64,000 nucleotides of DNA, from assembly GCA_963546395.1 (NCBI GenBank), contig CAUUMS010000001.1, positions 124,001 through 188,000 on the forward strand, read 5' to 3'. Positions within the stretch are counted from its first letter, which is position 1; the number at the start of each line of letters is the position of its first letter. Below, piece by piece: positions 1-8,273 of this stretch. The DNA comes from Bacteroides_D sp963546395 (GTDB lineage: Bacteria > Bacteroidota > Bacteroidia > Bacteroidales > CAJPTX01). The translations under genes were made by a program, and so were the position numbers. The notes beneath the pieces are model-generated. The model had not been told where the DNA came from. It saw nothing but the letters and a program-made list of their open reading frames with translations, and did no database searches.

Positions 1-3000
1 GACCTTCTGGGTGAGATCCCCAAACAGGGCACCATGCTCACCAGCTTTGTAGGTAAGCTCGAGCGTGGCGAGATGCATCTGCACGTTCACCGTGGCATCA
101 GCACCCGCAGGCACATCGACACCACCGTTCACCGAAGAGTACTCAGCCTTGGATGCTGTCCAGGCGTACGACTTCCCGCCCTGAGCCGAGGTCATCACTA
201 CGCCCTCAGCGTTAGTGCGGTACTCCTTACCCTCGAGCGTGATAATGACATCGGACATCGGGTTTGTCCCATCCGTCACACGGAATGTCACCATGCGGAG
301 CTTCCCTTGGGTAATCGTCAGGGTACCCGCCTCGGGGGTCACCTTGTAGTAGTTCGTCTCGTACGCCGCAGAGGCCACTGGCTCAACGCTATACTGGCCC
401 ACTGGTAGCAGATCCGTGAAGGCGAACTCTTTGCCAGCCTGGGTGAGCTTGAAGGCACCCTTCGCCACCGGGCTAGGCATATCCACGACATCCTCCTGGT
501 TCACCAGCTTGTCGTACATGAATTCGGGCTCTATGGGCTGACCGAACTCTATCGACTGCTCGAGCTTCACCGTGACAGCCTTCTTCGTCACCGTCACCCT
601 GTGGGCGACAGAGGCGGCTGCACCGTAGTGGCCTGAGCCGGTCTGCTGGGCCTCGATGGTGCTCTCACCGGGAAATGCGATGAGCATTTTACCGTCGGCC
701 TCACTGGCCACCTCGGGATTCGTGGCCGTGTAGCTAATCGGCAGATTTGCCGATGACTTCGCCGTCAGATCCATTGGGGCCGTTCCGTACTCGAACTCCT
801 TCTGGGCGAGCTCCCACGTGATTGTCTGCCCAAAGGCCAGAGCCAGGGTGTAGATGCGCTTGGTGCCGTTGGCAGCCTGCACGGCAATCCTAATCGGATT
901 GCTGAGATCCACCTCGGTCACACCGCTCTGGAGCTCCGTGGTACCCACGAAGGCCTTCGCTTCTGGCGATACGGTGAAGTCGAGCTTCATCTTCGTGAGC
1001 TCCTCAGGCTCGCCCGTCTCATCGTTGATCGGCACTAGCATCGAGCTTGCGATAGGATCCACCTTGAGATCCTTCTTCAGGCCCTTGTTGCTAGCCATCT
1101 TAAGCTCGAGTGTGAGTAGCTCGTTGGCATCGCTCGCATCCTCCTCAGCCAGCACCTTGATCGTCTGCGCTAGGCTCTGGCCAAAGGCCTGGAACTCAGC
1201 CTTGAACTCAACAGGATCGCTACCCGAGAAATCAAACTCCGTATCCGCAGTTACATTATTCCCCTTGTACTTAACGGTAGCTGCGGGCCAGGTGCGGGTA
1301 AACGTCCCCTTCACCTTGCTCCTGTCAGCGCCCTTGCGGAACTTGATCTTATAGCTCTTGTCAGCCTGGAGAGCTGGCTTACCCAGCGTACCCTCGAAAG
1401 CGAAGCTACTGATCAAGTCGTCCTTAGCAATGGGGTTCCAGAGCCCTGTGCCGTCCTCCTTATCAATGCGGGTGGGATCCACCAGCTTGAATGTCGCCGG
1501 GGTCGTGCCCGAGAAGGCCATCGCATTCTTAGGCCCTTCGTCGAACTTGTACTCTACCACACAGTCATCGGGCAATTTGCCATCGGGCTTGCGCACGTAC
1601 TTGTACATGTTGGCCTTGATAGTGGCCCCGTTGTCAGTGTGCAGACCTACCTTCCAGGCGCGGAACACATCAAATTGCCCTTCGAGATTACCAGCCACGC
1701 GCAGCTTGGCGAAGGCTGGACGGTGTCCACCGCCGCTCTCCGTCTCCTGCTTAACACCGTCGACGTAGATGTCAACCATCGTCTTGCGACCGTTGTGGCT
1801 GTGCATCGACACCGCAATGTGATGCCATACCCCAGGGGTGAGCACCGCATTCTTGGTGAAGTCCACCTGCAAGTTGTCACCGAGCACCACGGCCACGGCA
1901 TTATCGGGCACATCGGAGTAGCCCGCAGTGGTGAGCACGAAGAACCCGGGAGAGGCCACGAGGTAGCCCCTGTGGGCCCGATCGATCTTCACGAGCATCT
2001 CAACGCAACGCCCCTTACCATCGGCCACCATGTCGCCCATCGGGCCCGTGATGTCACCAAGCAGGGCGTAGCCCTTACGGGTAGCGATGGAGTAGAACCC
2101 GTTCGGATCCTCCTTCACGCACACCACCTCGGTCGTCACCTCGTTGTTCTCCTTTGTGATCGCCGTAGGTTGCTCCTCAATGACGGCCTTCACCACGTGC
2201 TTACCCTTGGTCGAGAGATCCGCCTTGGTCTTCAGGGTGAATTCCTTCCGCCCCGTATGAGCCGCCAGCTCTTCGCTGGTGCAATCGAGCTCTTCAGAGC
2301 CCATCTCCTTGTCATCGACAAGGATCGTCACCTTGATCTTCGCCTTGTAAGGCTCAGGACCACGGTTCGCAATGGTCAGCTTTAGCTCCCTATCGCTCGG
2401 GAGATTTAGTCCCGACTCACCCGCATCGAGCTTCACGGCTGCCAGGTCGCCCCAGGTGGGGTTCTGCCCCTCGTGGAGCATCACCGTGATGTCCCGGATG
2501 TCGCCTATCGACAGCTTCTCGGGCACACATGGGCCACGGTCAACCTCAGCCTTAGGCGCAATGATCAGTCGCGCACGCTTTGCACCAGGCGTGGCAGTGG
2601 CCGGCACGGTCAGCTCAAAGTCTATGTCATCCACCTTAAGCCCCACGGTTGCCGTCACCTTCTCATTGTCCTCAAACTGCTTATTGCCATTCCAGTCCAC
2701 CCACATGGCAAATGTGGACTCGCTGGGTGATACGTTTCGACTCAACCGAAGGTTCAGCTTGAGTTTGCCATCCTTCTGCCATACGTCCAGCTTCTTCTTC
2801 AGGTCGTAGACGATGCGGCTTGTGCTCGACGGGAATTTCACCCGCTCACCATGGCTCTTGGGGCCTACGCTGGCAAATGTGAGGCCTAGCCCCGGTGTGA
2901 TTGTAGACGGGATGCAGTAGGAGTCGTAGGATGCCACGAGGCCCACCGAGTTATCCGAGGCATCGTAATCGTCCCCCTCCAGGATCACCCGGAAGAAATC

Positions 3001-6000
3001 GTTCGAGGCCAGAGGCATCTTCATCTTCTTCGAGAACTCTACCTCCTTCTCTTCGCCCGGGGCAAAGCTCAGCCCCCGCTCACGCATGACGATCTTCTTA
3101 AGGTCGTACACGAGCAGGTCTACGTCCTTGACCTCGGAGCTCCAGTTGTTGCGCACCTTCACCTTGATGGGCACCTCACCTTCCGCATCCGTACCCATCA
3201 ACGAGGCAGAGGCTGACAGGACAGTCAACGTGTTCTGCGCAGGTACGCAGTCCACCTCAGCCACCCAGCCGTCGCTCATGCTTTCCTCTGACTCAAACCG
3301 GAATGTGATAGCCCCATCTGAAGCCTCCGACACGAAGACCGCCGGGGTCTCCTCATCGTTCCCCGAGAAGACGGCGCGAGGCAGCTGCCCGTTCACATTC
3401 AGCGAGTTCGGTATATCCCGAGTGAAGACCCCCAGGTAGGCATCGTCCTCTACCGTCTTGAACTTGGTGAACTTCACCCGCACGCGCATGCCCGGATCCT
3501 TGGGAAGGATCTTGAGCGTAGAGATCTGCTGCGGGCTGTACTTGCCGAAGTACCCACCATTGTCCGTGAAGACCATGGGCTCCGTGAGTGTAACCGTGAG
3601 CCTCGGATCCACCGGCATCGGGCCAAACCAGGTGTCCACCAGCTTCGCCGTGCCCATGGGCAGCACCTTACCCAGGTTGTTCACCTTCGTCTGCGCCACG
3701 TTATCCTCAGGCACCACGTCACCCTCTAGTCGGGCCTCAAAGCGCACATCCATCAGCTCGCCGAGCAATGACTCAGAGGCCAGGTTCACCCGCATGGCAA
3801 CCTCCCGCGACTCGTAGGCCGGGATCTCTTCATCCATAATCTGGGCCGTCTGCCACTTCCCGTTCACGTAGGCACGGATCTCAATTCCCTTGGCAGGCTT
3901 AGCCCCCTTGTTAGTCACACGCAGCACAGCGTCCACCATGCTCAGCTTCGCCCCACCCTCGATCTCTTTGGCCAGGGCCAGGCTCACGTCGGGCTTAGAG
4001 GCCATCTTCTCGATGGAGATGCTTATAAGGGCGAGCAGGTCATTCCTGTCATACCCCGAGAACTCTACCGCCAGGTTGTGCTTCTGCCCCTTCTTGAGGA
4101 CGAAGTACAAATCCTCGTTCTGGTCACGGGCCATCTGCACCTCGCCCAGCTGGCTTGGGATAACCGCCCCGTTGCTCATCACGCGCATGCGGGCCGTCGT
4201 CTTATCCCCCTTGCTGTTCGTGCTCAAGCTACCAGAGATGCGCAGCACAGCATCATCATCCATCCCTGTGAGGTCGAGCTCGCAGAACTGGAGCGTGGCC
4301 ATGTTGTCCGCATTCTTCGTCTTGTTGAAATAGTCGTTCTTATCGAACCCGCTCGTCGTCTGGGTGCACACGATGCCGAACAGGTTGGAACCCGCCTGCA
4401 CCGACCCATACATCTTCGAGATGTACTTCACGATCACGTTCTTCCCCGTCTGCACACGGAACAACGTAGGCGGTATCTTCACGAAGGACTCTACCAGCGG
4501 CAGATCCTTAGGCTCAACCTTCAGGCTTGGCACCACATCGGCAATCACCCCGTAGGAGCGTTTACCCATCGCATTGTCATCCACCTTCACCGCCACGGCG
4601 AAGATAGGCTCACTCACAGCCTTCACCTTCTGCTCAGCCTCGCCCGTGATATCAAACTCAGCCTTCCCGGCCTCCACAGTGCCCAGCGAGCTCCACTCGC
4701 CGCTCTTAACATCACCCAGCAGCACCTCGTAGCCCTTGGTAGCCTCGGCGAGCTTCTCCCACGAGAGCTTCCATCCGCTACGGCCGCAATCGCTCTGCAC
4801 CAGCTTCATTCCCTTCGGTTGCGGTGCAATGGTGAAGTGGCCTGTGCTCTGGGCGAGATTCCCCTTGGCATCCACCACGCGGAGCACCGCCTTTGCGGTC
4901 AGCGGGGCGTTAGCCGGAATGCGGAACCGCTGGCTCGTGAGCCCAGGCAGCGCATCGGTCGTCGACTTGGCAACCTCCACGAAATTGCTCCCTCCATCGT
5001 AGGAGATCTCAAGCGTGTAGGCGCCCTCTAGTCCCTCCATGCGAGCCATGTAGGCCTCACCCGGCACGAGCATTTCACCCGCGGCGGGGAAGAGCATCCG
5101 CGTCTCGCCCATGTCAAACCACCACGTGATGGCGTACTCCTGCTTACCATCGGTCACCGTGGTTGCATTGACGGAGATCTCCATGGACTGCTGACCAGCA
5201 AACTCGCTAGCCTCCAGCGTCACCTGCTCGATGTTGTTCAGCGCATCCACCTTGCGCTCGGGCAAATCCTTCACGTGGCCCTTCGTCCCATTCAGCACCC
5301 AGGGCTGGAAGCTCGTAGCCCCCACCTTCACCGTGAGATCAAGATCGTTGATCATCACCTTCTGGCCGTAGGGCACCTGGTTCTTGCTAGCGGGGTCATT
5401 CCACACCAGCATCACGCGTAGCCCCTTCGCCCCGGCCGGGATAGCCACCGTCTGCGTAGCCGCCGGGTCGCCCGCCTTCAGCGAGCCCACGGCGTAGTAG
5501 CGCTTCTCAAACGTCACCACCGCGTGCTCAGCGTTGAGCAAGCCGTAGCCATACTGGAAATCGAGGCCCTTGCGGCCCGCATCATCAGCCGTGTTGGCCA
5601 CTACAGCCCGCAGCAGGTCGCCGCGCACGTTGGCCCCCATATTCAGCTGGCGGTAACGCTCCTGCACCAACGCCAGCGTGCCCGTGGTCGTGGGGCAAGC
5701 CATAGAGGTACCGCTCATGGTCTGGTAGCCATCGGGCGGCTTCACGCTGTACACATCGGCCCCCTTGGCGCATATGGTGGGGAAAGAGCGACCGTCATCC
5801 TGCGGCCCGCAGCTGGAGAAGTACGTCAGCTCGCCATTCTCATCCACGGCACCCACATTGATCACATTCTTGGCCCGGCGAACAGATGTCCCGTAGCCCA
5901 CCTCACCCCACATCTCCTGCGTCTGATCGGGGCAAGCATCCTGCTCATTACCCGCCGCGAAGACGTGCACCAGCGTGGGGTGCATGTGCGTGAGCAGGTC

Positions 6001-7062
6001 GAGCTGATAGTCTGAGGCGAAGTAGCCCAGCTGATTGTAGTAGCGGCAGAGGCGATTGAGGGCGAACCCGTAGGAGTTCTGCGTCAGCGTGATGCCGAAC
6101 TGCTCGGCCGCCTCGTGCATCTCCTGCTGAGCCGACTTCCCGTTGGACTGCTTATTGAAATTATACGTCCACGCCTGCGCCAGCGGGGCCATGCCCCGCC
6201 CATCGGGGCTCAGCGTACCGGCACCCAGCACCGAACCCGCCACGTGCGTTCCGTGGGCCTCGTTGCCACCCCCCAGCTCGTACTCCTGGCGGTGCACCCG
6301 ATCGCCGAAATCGGGATGGTACATCACGTTGCCATCCCAAATCCCCACGCGGACACCCTTCCCCAGGAGTCCACGCCCCCCGAGGGCCGTGGGCGCATTC
6401 AGGACGCTAGCGCGACTGAGCGTGCGCCCGTTGTAGTTGTTGATCTCCATGGGCCGCTCGATGGGATCCACCCGCAGCACCCACGGCAGAGCCAGCAGGC
6501 TCGGCAAATGCTGCGCCGACACCTGCGCGCGGGCCATCTTGAAGGCCTCGAACACCTTCACCTGGGTGCACCCCTGCGCCTGCAACAGCTGCGCAGCCTG
6601 CTGCACAGGGGCATTACCGGCCAGGAAGATGTCCACCTCGGCCACCCCGTCTGCCACGCGGGCATGCTGGGGGATGTTCCCCCCGGCCAGCCACTCCGAC
6701 AGCTTCCACTCGGGGCGTACCGTCATCACCGAGGTGAGCTTGCCCCCCCGGAGCTTTGCGGGATGGGTAGCCCCCTCCCGCAGTAGCGCGAAGTAGGCAT
6801 TGCCCCCCACGTAGTCCTCCAGCACCAGTCCCTGGCTGGCGAGCGCACGCATCTCGCTCTCGTTCGGCAGCTGCGCGAACTGCACCAGCACATTATGCTG
6901 GCCGCCCGTCGCCGCGCCCACGTCAAGTGCGCCTCGAGTTGCCACCCGAACGTTCGGTTCGGGCACAAACCGATGTCGCCCCAGCTGCACCGCTTGCTGG
7001 GCCCACAGGCTCAACGGCAGCAGCAGAAGCAGCGCAACGCAAAGTGTATACCTCTTTCTCAT
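1..7062 (-). CDS. Giant S8 (subtilisin-like) serine peptidase, probable T9SS cargo, 3' end outside window
   Basis: The reading frame is open from ATG 7062 to the window edge (at least 2354 residues). It starts with a signal peptide (MRKRYTLCVALLLLLPLSLW, cleavage near AQQ) and a propeptide-like region of about 200 residues. The subtilisin triad is complete: Asp243 (GIWDG), His270 (HGTHVAG) and Ser453 (SGTSMACP). A P-domain-like beta region follows (about 505-640). After that come several Ig/CARDB-like beta domains, a GEVED-like segment near residue 1450 (WVDWNGNKQFED), a LamG/concanavalin-like domain about 1645-1805, and MBG-type Ig repeats about 2085-2270. The visible end (KAGEHGALFGDL) resembles the bacterial repeats found in the T9SS cargo proteins at the right end of the window. 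A C-terminal sorting domain is therefore expected to the left of the window but is not seen. Role: secreted or surface protease; substrate unknown. Confidence 0.93.
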   Translation of the reverse strand, partial: MRKRYTLCVALLLLLPLSLWAQQAVQLGRHRFVPEPNVRVATRGALDVGAATGGQHNVLVQFAQLPNESEMRALASQGLVLEDYVGGNAYFALLREGATHPAKLRGGKLTSVMTVRPEWKLSEWLAGGNIPQHARVADGVAEVDIFLAGNAPVQQAAQLLQAQGCTQVKVFEAFKMARAQVSAQHLPSLLALPWVLRVDPIERPMEINNYNGRTLSRASVLNAPTALGGRGLLGKGVRVGIWDGNVMYHPDFGDRVHRQEYELGGGNEAHGTHVAGSVLGAGTLSPDGRGMAPLAQAWTYNFNKQSNGKSAQQEMHEAAEQFGITLTQNSYGFALNRLCRYYNQLGYFASDYQLDLLTHMHPTLVHVFAAGNEQDACPDQTQEMWGEVGYGTSVRRAKNVINVGAVDENGELTYFSSCGPQDDGRSFPTICAKGADVYSVKPPDGYQTMSGTSMACPTTTGTLALVQERYRQLNMGANVRGDLLRAVVANTADDAGRKGLDFQYGYGLLNAEHAVVTFEKRYYAVGSLKAGDPAATQTVAIPAGAKGLRVMLVWNDPASKNQVPYGQKVMINDLDLTVKVGATSFQPWVLNGTKGHVKDLPERKVDALNNIEQVTLEASEFAGQQSMEISVNATTVTDGKQEYAITWWFDMGETRMLFPAAGEMLVPGEAYMARMEGLEGAYTLEISYDGGSNFVEVAKSTTDALPGLTSQRFRIPANAPLTAKAVLRVVDAKGNLAQSTGHFTIAPQPKGMKLVQSDCGRSGWKLSWEKLAEATKGYEVLLGDVKSGEWSSLGTVEAGKAEFDITGEAEQKVKAVSEPIFAVAVKVDDNAMGKRSYGVIADVVPSLKVEPKDLPLVESFVKIPPTLFRVQTGKNVIVKYISKMYGSVQAGSNLFGIVCTQTTSGFDKNDYFNKTKNADNMATLQFCELDLTGMDDDAVLRISGSLSTNSKGDKTTARMRVMSNGAVIPSQLGEVQMARDQNEDLYFVLKKGQKHNLAVEFSGYDRNDLLALISISIEKMASKPDVSLALAKEIEGGAKLSMVDAVLRVTNKGAKPAKGIEIRAYVNGKWQTAQIMDEEIPAYESREVAMRVNLASESLLGELMDVRFEARLEGDVVPEDNVAQTKVNNLGKVLPMGTAKLVDTWFGPMPVDPRLTVTLTEPMVFTDNGGYFGKYSPQQISTLKILPKDPGMRVRVKFTKFKTVEDDAYLGVFTRDIPNSLNVNGQLPRAVFSGNDEETPAVFVSEASDGAITFRFESEESMSDGWVAEVDCVPAQNTLTVLSASASLMGTDAEGEVPIKVKVRNNWSSEVKDVDLLVYDLKKIVMRERGLSFAPGEEKEVEFSKKMKMPLASNDFFRVILEGDDYDASDNSVGLVASYDSYCIPSTITPGLGLTFASVGPKSHGERVKFPSSTSRIVYDLKKKLDVWQKDGKLKLNLRLSRNVSPSESTFAMWVDWNGNKQFEDNEKVTATVGLKVDDIDFELTVPATATPGAKRARLIIAPKAEVDRGPCVPEKLSIGDIRDITVMLHEGQNPTWGDLAAVKLDAGESGLNLPSDRELKLTIANRGPEPYKAKIKVTILVDDKEMGSEELDCTSEELAAHTGRKEFTLKTKADLSTKGKHVVKAVIEEQPTAITKENNEVTTEVVCVKEDPNGFYSIATRKGYALLGDITGPMGDMVADGKGRCVEMLVKIDRAHRGYLVASPGFFVLTTAGYSDVPDNAVAVVLGDNLQVDFTKNAVLTPGVWHHIAVSMHSHNGRKTMVDIYVDGVKQETESGGGHRPAFAKLRVAGNLEGQFDVFRAWKVGLHTDNGATIKANMYKYVRKPDGKLPDDCVVEYKFDEGPKNAMAFSGTTPATFKLVDPTRIDKEDGTGLWNPIAKDDLISSFAFEGTLGKPALQADKSYKIKFRKGADRSKVKGTFTRTWPAATVKYKGNNVTADTEFDFSGSDPVEFKAEFQAFGQSLAQTIKVLAEEDASDANELLTLELKMASNKGLKKDLKVDPIASSMLVPINDETGEPEELTKMKLDFTVSPEAKAFVGTTELQSGVTEVDLSNPIRIAVQAANGTKRIYTLALAFGQTITWELAQKEFEYGTAPMDLTAKSSANLPISYTATNPEVASEADGKMLIAFPGESTIEAQQTGSGHYGAAASVAHRVTVTKKAVTVKLEQSIEFGQPIEPEFMYDKLVNQEDVVDMPSPVAKGAFKLTQAGKEFAFTDLLPVGQYSVEPVASAAYETNYYKVTPEAGTLTITQGKLRMVTFRVTDGTNPMSDVIITLEGKEYRTNAEGVVMTSAQGGKSYAWTASKAEYSSVNGGVDVPAGADATVNVQMHLATLELTYKAGEHGALFGDLTQKV

Positions 7063-7257
7063 GCGTCACATCGTTTTGGTGATTATCGCGGTTTGCCCTG
7101 GCCACACGCCAGTAAAAGCTCGTCTTCAGACTCCTAAGTTAGCCTTTATTTCCGTGCGATCGACCAATCCGGCGCAAGAAAAATCGCCTCGAAAACGCAA
7201 TCTCTGATTTATACAACGATTGGGAGTATTTCATAAGTCGAAAATTTTTCATCTGCC

Positions 7258-7295
7258 CATAAACGCCATTATCGGAAACCCGCCATACCAGGTGA
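7258..7295 (+). repeat. 38-bp inverted repeat, left copy (at NPPY codons of silent cassette)
   Basis: A perfect 38-bp match, in inverted orientation, to 9233-9270. It begins CATAAACGCCATTATCGG and ends CATACCAGGTGA. It encodes the INAIIGNPPYQV stretch in the same frame in both copies, so recombination would give an in-frame fusion. The bases immediately outside it differ. Confidence 0.95.
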
Positions 7296-7461
7296 TGGTG
7301 GAAGGCAACGGGCGAGCCAAACCGGTATACCACCTATTCATGGAGCTCGCCTTTCAGCTCGCACCGCGCAGCACGCTGATTACCCCAGCCCGCTACCTAT
7401 TCAATGCGGGATTTACACCCCCCGAGTGGAACGCTAAGGTGCTGGGCGATCCGCATTTCCG

Positions 7462-7488
7462 CATCGTGTGGTATAGGGCCACCTCGAC
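7462..7488 (+). repeat. 27-bp secondary inverted identity block, left copy
   Basis: An exact 27-bp match to the reverse complement of 9043-9069, coding for a VWYRATST-containing stretch. Another exact block of 20 bp (7526-7545 against 8986-9005) covers AVMYYDR. Elsewhere the two genes show many synonymous differences, so these islands suggest repeated recombination or gene conversion. Confidence 0.85.
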
Positions 7489-8273
7489 AGAGATATTCCC
7501 CTTCGTAGACATTAAAGGGGGTGTGGCCGTCATGTACTACGACCGTGGACAGCACTTCGGCGCAATCGGGGTCTTCAAGGCACGCCCCGAGCTGGACAGC
7601 ATTGCGCAAAAGGTGGCGAGTTGCGGTGACCTACCGCTGACAGACATCATTTACGCAGAGGCCAGCTACCGTTTTAACACGAGTTGTGCAGAGGTGAGGC
7701 AACTCGTGAAAGAACGCCTAAACGGTGATCGGAAAATTATCAGTAATGTCTTCGATAAGCTCCCGGATCTATTCACTGAGGCGAGGCGAGACGATGCAGT
7801 AAAGGTGTACGGCTTGCTCAAAAGCCGCCGATGCGTACGCTACGTGAGCAGGGATCTATTGGAAGAGCATCCCAATATGGAAAAATATAAAGTGATCGTT
7901 CCCAAAAGCAATGGTTCAGGAGCTATTGGGGAAATTCTATCTTCTCCTTTTATTGGAGAACCCTCGTCAGCAACAACGCAAACATTCCTCACCATCGGGG
8001 CATTCGGTACACGGGAGGAGGCTGAAGCTTGCCTAAAGTATGTGAAATCGAAATTTGCCCGCACGATGCTTGGGATCCTGAAGGTGACCCAGAATAATCC
8101 CAAAGACACGTGGCGATACATCCCCCTTCAAGACTTCACCGCGGGTTCAGACATCGACTGGTCACAGCCCGTTGCTAGCATCGATCGGCAGCTCTACCAG
8201 AAGTACGGCCTGAGCGAGGGCGAGATCAGCTTTATCGAGCGCATGGTGAAGCCCATGAGCTGAGCCTGGGACG

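Larger units (their letters stand above)
7220..8263 (+). pseudogene. Silent alternative C-terminal cassette of the R-M methylase (catalytic NPPY motif plus target-recognition domain)
   Basis: The open frame reads as 347 residues only from a TTG codon. No ATG and no TAnnTTTG element lies in front of it. It lacks everything upstream of motif IV: it begins just before NAIIGNPPYQV, the exact point matching residues 982-993 of the 1312-residue protein on the opposite strand. Its first part (SLITPARYLF-like, VWYRATST, FPFVDIKGGVAVMYYDR) and its last 130 residues align closely with that protein. The middle, about residues 120-210, is very different, as expected for a target-recognition domain. The two genes point tail to tail with 10 bp between stop codons. 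I interpret it as a stored, unexpressed specificity module rather than an independent enzyme. It would become the expressed C-terminus after inversion between the 38-bp repeats. The alternative is a decaying duplicate, but the frame is intact. Confidence 0.8.

Noticed and set aside
1639..2385. Open frame of 248 codons on the plus strand, and others over 1-7000
   Set aside because: They are antiparallel shadows of the giant S8 peptidase, rich in His, Arg and Leu, without promoter or family resemblance.
7220..8263. Cassette taken as an independent methylase gene
   Set aside because: No ATG, no -7 element, and no motif I: a protein starting there could not bind AdoMet by itself. A silent module explains it better.
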